Positions 33,244 through 44,300 of a DNA stretch of 64,000 nt are shown in pieces. This DNA is from Prorocentrum cordatum (lineage: Eukaryota > Sar > Dinophyceae > Prorocentrales > Prorocentraceae). Both the position numbers and the translations under genes were made by a program. The first letter of the stretch is position 1. Every line of letters begins with the position of its first letter. The stretch lies in contig CAUYUJ010008114.1 in assembly GCA_963575745.1 (NCBI GenBank), forward strand, positions 443,839 to 507,838. The letters are read 5' to 3'. The notes under the pieces are model-generated. The model had not been told where the DNA came from. It did not search any database and saw only the letters and a list, made by a program, of their open reading frames with translations.

Positions 33244-33440
33244 CGAGGGCGGCCAAGCGTGGGGTGATGACCAAGTAGGAGGGGGACATCCTGGCGGGGG
33301 CCATGACCTCTCCCCAGATTTCACGGCGCATCTCCTCGATTCAATGCGTCCGTGCCCCCCCCCTCTGGGCCGCGCACATGCCGCCGCCCATGACTTGCGC
33401 CCCCCCCCTCTTGGACGCCCCCCTCTTGGCCGCCCCCGAG
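33244..33440. mobile_element. MITE-like element, CGGGAGCGGCCAAG family, copy 1
   Basis: Ends: left CGAGGGCGGCCAAGCGTGGGG, right inverted CGGGGGCGGCCAAGAGGGGG. Body words GGTGATGAC, CCCCAGATTTC, CGCACATGCC are shared with 36126-36320 and 49521-49716. Confidence 0.7.
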
Positions 33441-33654
33441 TCCTGCCCGGGCCGGCGGCGGCGCCGCCGCCGTATCGGCCGATCGCGGCGTCCTTCGACG
33501 CCTCGTGAGCCTGCGGGCGCCGCCGTGCCGTTCGAGCCGGAGATCGGCTGCAGAAGTGGCCTGCCCGAGTGTGCTGTTTCGTCGAGAAGGGCGAGCACAC
33601 GCAGACAGTGTTCGTAGGTCCGCGGACAGTCTGCGTCATCGTTTGTAGACGTGA

Positions 33655-34160
33655 CGAGTAATTGTTGGGGTCCATGAATCATGTAGTCGATATCCTGCTC
33701 GAATGTTGAGGCCTCCGGGCGCCTCCGTCGATTTCGGGAGGCCTGCGGCGATGGCGGCGTCGTGATCGTCGTCGTGGGGCCGCCTAACGCGCCGCGGAGG
33801 GCTGGTCGAGCCGACTTCCCCGAGGGCCCAGGACCGGTCGAGCAGGCCAAGAATGCAGGCACACATTCGCGCAGGAGATCGACTACAGAGTTGATCTACC
33901 CGAATTTGTACTCCTCGAACCACGGAACATATATTTCGTGGTAGACTCCGCGACACAACAAATTGGGGGCACATCAATTATACATGTTTTCGACCTCTTA
34001 CGTAAAGAGTCGGGCGAGCGGCCGGAGTTTGGCCTGCTCGACCCCAGAAACGTCTCCGTCCGGTCTGGTGCCAGGCCCCCCTCCCCACGTGCCTGTTCCC
34101 GGTCCCAGGACCTGTCGAGCAGGCCAAGGATGCAGGCACGAACGGAAGCCAGCCAGGAAG
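33655..34160. repeat. degenerate ~290-bp tandem duplication
   Basis: The words CCCAGGACC(G/T)GTCGAGCAGG and GATGCAGGCAC occur at 33828-33865 and 34098-34140; ATTG(T/G)GGG...CATGT..TCGA occurs at 33660 and 33960. No coding function is seen. Confidence 0.45.
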
Positions 34161-34373
34161 TCAGATTTGCCAGAGGAGACACGGACCATCGCCGCCGAGG
34201 ACCCGCTCGGGAGGGTACCAACCCCTTGGCGGTGGCACGCCCGAGCGTGATCCAGTATGGAACCACGTCGGGGCGTGACACCACCCAGGGTCTGGTCGGT
34301 CCCCTCCGGATGCATTCTCGGTGGGGGTGGCCCGTGCTTCTGTTCTGATGTAAGCGAGCGGCTGGCACTGTAC

Positions 34374-34600
34374 TCCTCCTCCTCCTCCTCCTCCTCCTCC
34401 TCCTCCTCCTCCTCCTCCTCCTCCTCCTCCTCCTATTCCTCCTCCTCCCCATCCTCATCCTCCTCCTCCTCCTCCTCCCCTCCTCCTCCTCCTCCTCCTC
34501 CTCCTCCTCCTTCTCCTCCCTCTCCATTTCCCTCTCCTACTCCTGTTCCTCCTCCCCCTCCTCCTCCTCCTCCTCCTCCTCCTCCTCCTCCTTCTCGACC
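34374..34600. repeat. CCT tract
   Basis: About 225 bp of CCT units with scattered changes. It ends near GACCCCGGCAAG|GTC, a possible acceptor context, but the sequence after it is not recognisable as protein. Confidence 0.8.
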
Positions 34601-34911
34601 CCGGCAAGGTCTCTATCTGGTCTGCGGGCCTCCCACCTGGTTCGCCGAGGTGGCCCGGCAAGTGTACTCTTCCCGCCTCCGGACGGCCCTGCCCGAAGGC
34701 CGACATCCAGCGGGCTGAGGTGTTTGGCCCGTGGATTGTGTCTCGGGGGGCGTCTTTTCCACTTCGCTTGTTCCCCCAGGAGCGGCCCTCGCTGGCCAGC
34801 GTTGAGAGGAACATCGTCAGGATGGGAAGGCAGACTCAACCCGCCAGACGTTTGGCTCTGTAGCGCCCTCGACCCGCCCCCTCCCCCCCCCGCAGACATT
34901 GTCCCCTCCCT

Positions 34912-35097
34912 CCCAGACATGCGGCGCCCCGATGTTTTCAGGACGGCGTCCCGGAAGTCCCGATCCTGTCCCTGGAACCAGTTTTTCGTCCTGAGTCTTT
35001 TTGTTGATACTCCCGAGGCCCGGCGAGGGCCCCCCCGGGGCCGAAAATATTCAAAAAACTTCACGTCCTGATTTGTTTACGACGCGATCATGTCTGG
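34912..35097 (+). mobile_element. family A TIR element, copy 4
   Basis: Starts CCCAGACATGCGGCG, ends GACGCGATCATGTCTGG. Core CTCCCGAGGCCCGGCGAGGG and GGGGCCGAAAAT. A complete copy. Confidence 0.8.
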
Positions 35098-35109
35098 ACT
35101 CCTGCCACT

Positions 35110-35335
35110 AGTCCTTTTCCTTCCTCCTGCTCCTCGTCCTCCTCGTCCTCCTCCCTCTTTTCGTCCTCCGCCGCTGCCCGCCGCTTTCCTCCTCGTCCTC
35201 CTCCTCCTCCTCCTCCTCCGCCTCCTGCTCCTCGTCCTCCTCGTCCTCCTCCATCTCCTCGTCCTCCTCGTCCTCCTCCCTCTCCTCGTCCTCCTCCTCC
35301 TCCTCCTCCTCCTCCACCTCCTCCTCCTCCTCTCT
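35110..35335. repeat. CCT/CTCGTC tract between two family A copies
   Basis: A tract of CTCCTC and CTCGTC units fills the gap between family A copies 4 and 5, which have the same orientation. Confidence 0.75.
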
Positions 35336-35375
35336 GCTTCTCTCTCCTCGCCGTTTCATCCTCCATGACGGACGC

Positions 35376-35554
35376 CCCAGACATGCGACGTCCGGATTTT
35401 GTTCAGGACGGCGTACCTGGCAGTCCCGACCCTTTCCCCTGGACTGGTTTTTCTTCCTGCGCCGACGGTCCCGAGGCCCAGCGAGGACCCTCAGAGGCCG
35501 ACAATGGCGAAAACCCGTCCGCCGTGATTTTTACATTGCCCGAGGGGGTCTGGG
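35376..35554 (+). mobile_element. family A TIR element, copy 5
   Basis: Starts CCCAGACATGCGACGTCCGG, ends CATTGCCCGAGGGGGTCTGGG, like copy 3 at its right end. Complete. Confidence 0.75.
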
Positions 35555-35715
35555 TTTCCTCCTCTCCTCCAGCTGCACGCGGCGCCGCAGTGCAGGGGGG
35601 TCCCTTGGGGGGGGCTCCCGCACCACGAGGCCACGGGCAGCCCCCTGGCTTCGCCAGGTTGCCGCGCCTCGCCGGGCGCTCTTCGCGGCCTGCCCTGCCT
35701 GTGCGTGCGGGTGCC

Positions 35716-35877
35716 ACTCCTCCTCCTCCTCCTCCTCCTCCTCCTCCTCCTCCTCCTCCTCCTCCCCCTCCTCCCCCCCTCTCCTCCTCCTCCTCCTCCT
35801 CCCTCCTCCTCTTCCTCCTCCTCCTCCTCCTCCTCCTCCTCCTCCTCCTCCTCCTCCTCCTCCTCCTCCTCCTCCTC
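35716..35877. repeat. CCT tract followed by an acceptor-like site
   Basis: About 160 bp of CCT units that end in TCTCGGGCCAG|GG (AG at about 35886-35887). The next 120 bp are open (35888-36008) and read WNGTVTLHLDGVEIPG, which has protein texture. It could be an upstream exon of the CotH gene, but the frame does not join the exon at 41065 by the shared CAGGAGG word, so this is not claimed. Confidence 0.4.
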
Positions 35878-36125
35878 TCGGGCCAGGGAGGCCACGTCTC
35901 CTCCCCCCGCCGGCGTCACCGCGGCGCGCCGCAGGCCCGAGGCCTGGAATGGCACCGTGACGCTGCACCTGGACGGCGTCGAGATCCCTGGGGCGCGGGC
36001 CTCGGGGCGCGGCAGGAGGTTGCGGAAGAGAGGGGGGTGATGACTAAAGACTAAACATTACAAATGCTCAGAAAACAGTCAAACAATAGTCCAAGAATAG
36101 TCTGGGGACCATTTTTAGAGTATTT

Positions 36126-36320
36126 CTGGGGCGGCAAAGAGGGGGGTGATGACTAGGGGGGGGTAGATCTCCTGGCGTGGGCCATGACATTTCCCCAGAT
36201 TTCGTGGCGCCTCTTCTTGTCTCATTACGTCCCTGGCCCCTCCCCGCTGTGCCAGGCACATGCCGCAGGTCATGATTTGCACCCCCCCCTCTTGGACACC
36301 CCCCTCTTGGCCGCTCCCGA
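36126..36320. mobile_element. MITE-like element, CGGGAGCGGCCAAG family, copy 2
   Basis: Left TGGGGCGGCAAAGAGGGGGG, right inverted TCGGGAGCGGCCAAGAGGGG. Same body as the copies at 33244 and 49521. Confidence 0.75.
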
Positions 36321-37132
36321 GGCAGGAGGTGGAGGGGGGAGGAGGAGTAAAGGCCGAGTGTAAGGTTTGGAGGAAGAGACCGTCCTGCGGAGCGGGCGTG
36401 CTCTTGATGACGCGTGGCTAGTCGGGCTGCTTCCCTCTGTCGGTGGCTCAGCACCAGCAGCAGGGTAGTTGAAGGAGAACGGCCGCCTGCAAGGAGCACG
36501 AGCACATGGGAGACGAGGAGGGGTTCAGAGAGAGAAAGTGTCCGAGTGCGCGGCGCAGCACTCCGCGGGGCGACTCCTCGAGGATCGCCCCAGTGGGCCG
36601 TAGGTTTGTGACAGGTCCCGTCTTTCCAGGCCTCCAGAAGGGCCGTGTCAGGCGGCAGGCTTTTTGGCTGGCTCGAGAAGTCCTTGGCGATAAGTGTCTT
36701 CAACATGGTTGTAACATGTTGCGGATTATCCCCCATTCCCCAGACCCATACATACAGATGTATAGGCATACCTTTTTGCATCCACATGCTTGTCACCGTA
36801 TACCCTCAAGCAGTGAGTCATCGCACACTGGATATGTGCAAGCTCTGCGGTGCAACCCCTGCCGTGTAAGCTCTGTGGGGAAAGCTGTGTTCTGCATGCG
36901 ACGCTGTGTACACTTTTTTGGTCGGCGGCTCCCAGGCGAATGTCAGGAAGCGGGTCAACAACGAACGGGGCGCGAACGAAGCTCATTGGCCGCAGTGGCA
37001 TATGCACATGCGAGGGACAACATGACGAATAAAACGCTGTGTACATACGCGGTGCAAGCATTGTGGTGCAACTTGCGCGGTTGAGCAAGTTGTGGGGTGC
37101 GTTCTGCGCCAGCGCACCGGGCGCCCACGAAG
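36321..37132. other. no gene identified
   Basis: Moderate GC. TGCAAGCTCTGCGGTGCAACC (36838) and GCAAGCATTGTGGTGCAAC (37057) are related words about 220 bp apart. Nothing protein-like is seen. Confidence 0.4.
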
Positions 37133-37325
37133 CGAAGAGAAAACAAAAACGCCGTGAGCAGAAAATTTTGGCGCTCCGCGCGGATCGCTTGGATCCGCGC
37201 CATGGGGCCATGGGCTCCCCCCGGCGGCGCCTCGGGCGCCGCCCATTGGGCCCGGCGCAGATCCGAGAAATCCGCGCGGAGCGCCAGAAGTTGATGTCTA
37301 TGGCGTGCTTCCTTCTTCTAACAAG
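37133..37325. mobile_element. hairpin element, GGCGCTCCGCGCGGAT family, copy 1
   Basis: The core ends are perfect inverted repeats GGCGCTCCGCGCGGAT at 37170 and 37285; weaker inverted similarity continues about 35 bp outward on each side (AGAAAACAAAAACGCCGTGAG against its counterpart). A copy lies at 55840-56015. Confidence 0.7.
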
Positions 37326-38969
37326 GATCCCCGACGTGCAAGCACGGTTGGAGAACCCGGAAATTTCTCAGTGTAAGCATTGGCTGGGGAACAGGTGCAT
37401 GTATACCCGGGGCCCGTAGCTTGCTTCCCCATGTATTCAAGAGCCTGTGAGTTGTGAACGGGTATGTCTCGATTGTCCACATGGATGGGCCGCAGCATGT
37501 AGCCTTGGCTTTTGCAGTTTCAGAACCCCTGAGGGCTTACTGGAAGGTTCCTGGGTGTCGTCTTTAGGCCTCTTGGGAGGCTGCTGGGGTTGCTCGGGCC
37601 ATCGTGGAGGGTTCTGCGACCGTCTGTTGGGGTCCTGGGCAGTCTGGGAGGGTCCCGGGGCCGTCCAGCTGGATTATCCGGGCCGTTTTGGGTCGGCTTC
37701 GACAAGGGTGTCGGAGGTCTAAGCATCCAGCTGCTTGTGGCAAGTGCAAGGATGTTCTTGGGCCATCTTTGGGCCCTCTTGGGCTGCCATGGGCCCTTCT
37801 TGATCTACGCTGGGGCCCTCTTGGGGCTGTCGAAGGCAGTCTGGGAGGGAGGGTCCTGGAGGCCATCACTCCTCCGAGGCCTGCCTCTTGGAACCATGCT
37901 GGACCGACGGGTCCAGGACTGCCCGCCGTAAGCTGTCGGCCCGCTCCGCATCATCGACGCCGGCAAGCCGTCGACCTCCTTCTCCCAGTCCTCGTCCTCA
38001 TCCCCTTTCTCCTCCTCGTCTTCATCCTTGCACACAAACGGAATCAGGGTCATTATTACTAATGGCTTCGTTCATTCCGCCAGCCCGTTTCGCATCATTG
38101 TGGCTGCGTGATTGTGTGCTAGTGCCCAGGGGGAAAGGTAGGGCAGGCAGGAATGTCCTCGAGGAGATCTTGGGAGATGCGTCTTCCGTTCTGTCGAAGA
38201 GAGCCGATAGACAGCCACAGAGTGCGCCAAGATGGCTCAAGGGAGCTCCAGCAGAGTTTCGAGACGTACCTGGATTGTGGATCAGAGTCGTCATGGATGC
38301 TTCTTGGGTCTCTTCGTAAGGCTACACGAACGGAGTGAGGTTAACTTAGAACATGGCGTTCTTGTGTGAGGGTTCCTGCGATCTGGTTGCCAGTGGTTGA
38401 CGACGTGGTCGAGCGTATTGGTTGCTGTTCCTGGAAAGCTCGAGGTGCCGTTGAACGTCGCCGTGGGCTGCTCAGGAGCCTGCGCCTGGCACGCGTGATG
38501 TCCAGGAGGTCGGAGCGCGGCTCCTGCTCAACCAGGGGCTTTTTTTCCCTGGCGTGGCAAGGCCGCGTGGCGCTCGTTTTCCAGGGGTGGAGTCCAGCGG
38601 TGAGGAGGAGTGCTGGTGGCGGCTTGTGAGGACGCGGGCTCGCGACAGAACCCAGGCCCGCGTCCTCCTCCCCTCTCCAGTCCTTCTCCTCCGCGTTTTT
38701 GCTCTTCGTACGTGCATCAGCACGCACGCGCACACACGCGCACACACACATGAGCCATAGGCACATCCGGCCGCGCTTGCACACCACATAAGGCAAGTTT
38801 GCATTCGGCGTGTGTATTGCATCGTACACAGGCGCATGCGGCACGTACACGGCACCCTCATTGTAGACACGTTCACAGCACAGCCAGTCACACATCGTAC
38901 CTTCAAGCACAAAGCGCACAGGTGCAGGCATAGCACCCAGTATACATATCCTTTATATGTATGTGTATA
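37326..38969. other. no gene; degenerate CTTGGGG repeats
   Basis: CTCTTGGGG-type repeats at 37545-37870. From 37930 to 38970 the sequence is less repetitive, with CACACGCG at 38716-38745, but no gene can be supported. Confidence 0.4.
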
Positions 38970-38977
38970 CGGATGGT

Positions 38978-39011
<34 letters not shown>

Positions 39012-39954
39012 CTTCCTACCTCTTTTACTCGTTCTCTTTCTGTCTCCCTGTCTCTTTTCCCGTCATTGTCGGTTGCTGCCGCCTGTTACTCTCGGATCGG
39101 CTACATCGTTGATGGCCCCATCATGCGACAAGGGGGGATGAGGAAGAGGAGGGAGGCAGAAGAGGAGGGGGATATGCCAAGCTAGGTGCGCTCACCTCAC
39201 ATTTGACGTCCTGCCCCCCCTCCCATACCTTATGATGGCGTATATCTCCTCTTAATTCACGCAGTCGGATGGCGAAAAGGACAATGATCCCGAGAGGATA
39301 CGCGAAGCATGGTGGAGCACGGCATAGGATTGCGTGGAAGAGCACGGCAGAGCGTGACATTTCAGAGCGTGGCGTGGCATTGCCTGGTGATTCAATACAT
39401 CACACAGCAATGAAACGCAAAACATGGCATCGGAGCGGAGCAGGACAACACAACGCCGCAGTGCATGTCGTGGCATGGCACCGGGTTCTTTGCAGGGTAA
39501 GTAGATCGTATGGGTGCGGCCTGGGCTTGCCAGAGCTGCCCACTCACTGGTGACCCGCGCGGGTCACCGGTGACCCTCAAGCGTTCCCCTTGGCTCTCGA
39601 AAAAATAACGGGTCGTAAGGGGCGTCCGTTTGGGCAGATACGTGGGTGTGCTGGAAGTGCGGAAACGAAGGTAAAGATGAAGCGAGATCGCCTGTCTGGA
39701 ATGACTGGCAACATCCGAATCGGAAAACGCACAAGCGTACACAGTTAGTGTACATCATGTGTGTAAAAGAAGCATACGCGGAGGGGGAGCGAAAGCGCCT
39801 GATACGGAAAACACATTGGAATTACCTAAACATTGATGGCTCCTGTGTCTGAAATCACTATGCGGAGGGTGGCGGACTACTTTTGTCATCCGCTCCAGGG
39901 CGGAGAGGAGAGAATAATTCATATGATTCATGTTGTGTGCTGGTAGAGGGCGAG
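38970..39954. other. CT run and unassigned sequence
   Basis: CT dinucleotide run at 38975-39015. Between 39290 and 39480 short GCATGG/GCGTGGCA words repeat loosely. The AT-richer stretch 39600-39900 has no recognisable gene. Confidence 0.4.
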
Positions 39955-40203
39955 GAGGAAGGGGGGAGGAGCAGAGTGGAGGAGGAGGAGGAGGAGGAGG
40001 AGCGCAGGGAAAGAGGAAGAGGGGAGGGGGGGGGGAATGAGGAGGAGCAGGGAGGAGAGGAGGGGCTCCTCCTCCTCCTCCTCCCCTCCTCCTCCTCCCC
40101 CTCCTCCTCCTCCCCCTCCTCCCCCTCCTCCTCTCCTCCTCTTCTCCTCCTCCTCCTCCTCCTCCTCCTCCTCCTCCTCCTCCTCCTCCTCCTCCTCCTC
40201 CTC
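39955..40203. repeat. inverted AGG / CCT tracts
   Basis: A purine AGG-rich arm (39955-40065) is followed at once by a pyrimidine CCT arm (40066-40203), joined at GGAGAGGAGGGGCTCCTCC. The arms can pair to a long hairpin. Confidence 0.75.
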
Positions 40204-40357
40204 TCTGCTCCTCCTCGTCTGGGGTGCCCGCGGTTTGTTTGGCCTGGCTGCGTCACAGCCAGCTGCGCGCGGCCCGCTCCTCGAGGGAGCGGCCGCTGGG
40301 TCGGCTGCTGGGCCGCTGCTGCGCCGCTGCTGCGCCGCTGCGCCCCTCCAGGCTGAA

Positions 40358-40542
40358 GTCGGGCCTGTCTCCCTACAGGGATGATGTTCGACGAAAAATA
40401 AAAATACCCCAAATAGTCAAAACAAAAGTTAAAACATAGCCTGGGGACTATTTCTTTAGTGTTTTGTTGACCTTCTTGGGGTATGTTTGGGGGTACTTTT
40501 CATTTTTCGTCGAAAATCCCCCTGCAGGGGGACTCGCCCGAC
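40358..40542. mobile_element. MITE with ~48-bp TIRs (GTCGGGC / TTCGACGAAAAAT)
   Basis: Left end GTCGGGCCTGTCTCCCTACAGG then TTCGACGAAAAATAAAAA; right end inverted GTCGGGCGAGTCCCCCTGC then TTCGACGAAAAATGAAAA. Similarity runs about 48 bp. 185 bp in all. No target duplication is evident. Confidence 0.8.
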
Positions 40543-40636
40543 ATAACTCCAGGCTGCTCTCGCGGCAAGAGCGATTTTTGTTCGGCCTCGCCGTCGGCCC
40601 AGTCGGTCTTCGACCGTGATGTCGCCGTCGAGCCAT

Positions 40637-40825
40637 CCCAGACAGGATTGCGTCGTAACAAAAAAAACAGGACGGGAGGTGTTTGGCCATTTTCGGCCTC
40701 GAAGGGCCCTCGCCAGGCCTCGGGACTGTCAGAAAGCGACTCAGGACGAAAAACCGGTCCCGGGGAAAGGGTTGGGACTTCCATGGACGCCGCATGTAAA
40801 AAAGTCAGAGCGTCGCATGCTTGGG
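40637..40825 (-). mobile_element. family A TIR element, copy 6
   Basis: Reads CCCAGACAGGATTGCGTCG at one end and CGTCGCATGCTTGGG at the other; core CATTTTCGGCC...GGGACTGTCAG. Complete, minus orientation. Confidence 0.75.
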
Positions 40826-40996
40826 ATGCGAAAGTCAAGACGGGAGGCTCTGCGCTGTTTTCGGCCTCTGGGGGTCCTTACGGGGCCTCGGGGCCGTCCG
40901 CGCAACTACTCAGGATGAGGAGCCTGTGCCGAGAAACGGGTCGAAGCCTCTGGGGGTCCACGTCTTGCAGAAGCCATGGCGTCGGGATCTGGGGAG
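40826..40996 (-). mobile_element. family A TIR element, copy 7 (truncated)
   Basis: Directly adjoins copy 6, same orientation; core TTTTCGGCCTCTGGGGGTCC and GGGGCCGTCCGCGCAAC. Lacks the first end. A tandem pair. Confidence 0.65.
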
Positions 40997-41064
40997 GGGG
41001 GGTAGAGGAGCGAGCACGCAGGGCTCTCCGTGCCCCTCCCCCTGCCTGCTCCCCTCCTCTCCAG

Positions 41065-41330
41065 GAGGCCGCGTGATCTCAGAGATCCTCGCCCTGCCCT
41101 CGCCCGACCTGGTTCTCGCCCTGGCCTCGCCTCGAAGGAGGCGGGAGGCGCGAGGGAGGCCCTCCGCGCTCCTCCGGCCCCCCCCCCGCCTCCTGACGGA
41201 GGAGCCCGCCGCGGCCCAGGTGCGCATGCACACCCGCGGCCACGTGTCGACGTTCTTCCCCAAGAAGCAGTTCTCCCTGGAGCTCCCGGAGCCCCTCGGG
41301 CTGCTCGGCATGGCGCCGGCGCGGAAGTGG
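41065..41330 (+). CDS. CotH gene exon a (3' end firm, 5' end uncertain)
   Basis: The 3' part reads RMHTRGHVSTFFPKKQFSLEL and LLGMAPARKW, the signature N-terminal region of CotH domains (R-G-x-S-T-x-x-F-P-K-K, then LLGM...KW). It ends after the Trp codon at 41330, before GCGCCATG, a GC donor. The 5' end is placed at 41065 after CCTCTCCAG|G, a pyrimidine-rich acceptor; a nearer acceptor at about 41205-41220 is possible because the first 50 residues are low-complexity. The lysines of FPKK lie where the family's nucleotide-binding part begins. Confidence 0.85.
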
Positions 41331-44300
41331 GCGCCATGCCAGGGGGGGGGGGGGTCAGGGGTGGACAGAGCCCCCAACAGTGACACGTCGATTGGTGAAT
41401 TGTCCGTTTTCGGTTCTCGAGAGAGCGCCGTGGCCGTCATTTTCCAGGCTTGCGCCCGCCAGGTTTGGGCCTCAGGTCGTTTTCACTAAACCACGTTTTG
41501 CTAAAGGGGGGTCTGTCCATCCCCGAGGGGGGCATCGCCAGTCCGTGGGAGGGGGTGGTTCTTGAGGGCCTGACGGGCGGCTTGTCTCCTCCAGCCGGTC
41601 TGCGAGGAGGAAGTTGTTGCGTAGAGGTGCAACCCAGGGCAGACCGTCCCAGCTCGATGTCCGGCGAGGCAGGTTTGGTTCAGGAGGAAAAGAAACACAC
41701 AGACACACTTAATCCTCGATTCCCCAGAAAATATGGGAAAATATGGGAAGTGGGGGGGAAGACAGAAACCTAGAAAATATAGGAAAATATGGGGAATATT
41801 TGCATTTGTGTGTATTTATTTGTGTGTCCTGGGGCCCCTTCATTGGTGATCTCCACAGGGATCTGGAGAGAGAGCGCGGAAGATCCAGCCCGAATCGAGG
41901 CAGCGCCGGCGTCGTTGCTCCCTCAGCGAGGCAGGGGGGATCGGCGATAGAGGTGCTCGCACGCGCTCGGCGTTTGCTTGGCCCTTATTTGGGGGCCTCT
42001 GGATGCCACTGGGCGCCTCCAGAGGCGTCAGAGGCCCCGGGGGCGAACCTCGGGAGCTGGTTGGGGCGGTACGCTCGCCACCGCAGCTTTCGACGAATCC
42101 ACCTTTTTCCATTGGGTGGCATCAGCAACAGCAGTCCACGACAGTGGAGACCCATGCCAAGAGACACCCTGCTTGTCTCCAGGGTGCCCTGGGTTTCTTG
42201 GTTTTCGATGGTTGTGCGATGGAGAGCGTGAAGTTCCCACACCAAGAATCAACGGACGTCCTGGGGTCTCAGGGTTTATTTTCTTGTTGAAGGTTTCTGG
42301 TGGATTGGCCTCCACTGTACAAGCTGGCGTCTAGCACACATGCCCTTTGTCTGAAGCGACCGGTGCTGCCTCATTGCTTCTCCTCCCTCTCATTCCTGCA
42401 TGCGCTGTTCGGTTGGAATTTCCTGGAGGTGGCTGCTGAGGCTCCAGTCGGCGGCGAGCCCAGGGGGGAAGTGAGAAGGAGCGGGCCTTCTCAGAAGGCT
42501 CGGAAGTCCCCCGGCCTTCCGAGAAGTGTCCTGAGCCTTCCCCGAAGACACAGAAAATTGTTCAGAAGGCGCGAGAGTTTCTGTGAAGTCCCGCCGCTTT
42601 CTGAGAGGGCCTTCTCCTTCTCACTTCCCCCCTCGTTCGCCGCCGAGTTCAGGCTCCAGGTCATTCGCACAATATTGCAGCTCGCGTTCCCGCATGTCGC
42701 CCGTCCCCCCCCTGCCGCCCTTCCTCGTCCTCTCTCTCTGCTCATCCGTCCGCTCGGAGCGGATTGAGAAGTTTGGCCGTATATGCCATCAGGGATCAAG
42801 CATACATATATGAAAGAGCGTGTTCTACCGCTGCTGGCGGAAAACCGGGGGGGGGTCACTACCGGTTCGAACCCCTCCCCCCCCCCCCCCACCGGAAAAC
42901 CGAGGGGGGGTCACTACCGGTTCGAACCCCTCCCCCCACCCCCCCCAGTTCATCGTGAAAAGGGGGGGGGGTCACTACCGGTTCGAACCCCCCCCCCCCC
43001 TCGAAAACCGAGTGGGGGTGCGGACAGTGGTGGGGACGGTGTTGGTGGGGACAGTGGTGAGGGGACAGCGGGACAGTGGTGGGGACAGTGGGACAGTGGG
43101 ACAGTGGTGGGGACGGTAGTGGTGGGGACAGTGGTGGGGACAATGCTGGGAACGGGGGGGACAGTGGACAGTGGAGGAGACGGTGGTGGTGGGGACAGTG
43201 GTGTGGGGACAGTGGGAATGAGGTGGAAACAGTGGGATAGTGGAGGGTACAATGATGGTGGGGACAGTGGCGAAGGCGGTGGCGAGGACGGCGGTGGGAC
43301 AATGGGACAGAGGTACAGTGGGGACAGTGGTGGGGACAGTGGGGACACTGGTGGGAACAGTGGGACAGCTCAGTGGGACAGCGGAGGAGTTAGTGGGACA
43401 GCGGGGACAGTGGGGATAGTCGGGCAGTGGTTGGGTCCGTGGAGACAGTGGGGAGAGTGGAACCGCGGTGGGAACAGTGGTGGGAACAGTGGGGACAGTG
43501 CGACAGTGGTGGGGGCACTGGTGGGGACAGTAGGGACGGTGGTGGAACCAGTGGGGACAGTGGTGGTGAGGACAGTGGTGCTGGGAACAACAGTGGGGGA
43601 TGTGATGCGGACGGTGGTAGGGACCGGGAGTCGTTTGCTGGCGGTGAGGGGGGTGGTTTTCGAAGGGGGGGGGGGTTCGAACCGGTAGTGACCCCCCCCG
43701 GTTTTCGAGAGGAGGGGGGGGGGGAGGGTTTCGAACCGGTAGTGACCCCCCCCGTTTTCGAGGGGGAGGGGGGGGGGGGGGAGGGGAGGGGGGGTTTTTG
43801 CCGGGGAGGGGGGGGGGGTTCCAGCAGGGGGGGGGGGGGGATTTTCGGAGGGGGGGGGGCGACCCCCGGGTTCCGGAGGAAAAGGCTGGCAATTTTCCAC
43901 AGTAAAGCGGCGGTGGATCATGCTCTCTCACATATATAGATATACCTATACGACCACCCTTCGGGTGATAAGGAGGTTGTGTGGGGGGGGAGGGGGGGAA
44001 CCAACATCTGACTCAATCGATCTCACTATCGACCCCACTCACCGGGACACCACGGGACACCACGGGACACTTGTCGATCTCTCGATCTCACGATCGATCT
44101 CACTCAACGGGACACCACGGGACACCGCGGGACACCTCTCGATCTCACTATCGATCTCACGATCGATCTCAATATCGATCTCACTCAATGGAACACCACG
44201 GGACAGCACGAGACACCTCGGGACACCACATCGATATCAGTATCGATCTCATTATCGATCTCATTATCGATCTCACTCGACGGGACACCACGGGACACCC

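Noticed and set aside
35888-36008. An upstream CotH exon (WNGTVTLHLDG segment)
   Set aside because: An acceptor-like site and a CAGGAGG word shared with 41062-41068 look attractive, but joining within that word gives the wrong frame for exon a, and no family motif is present.
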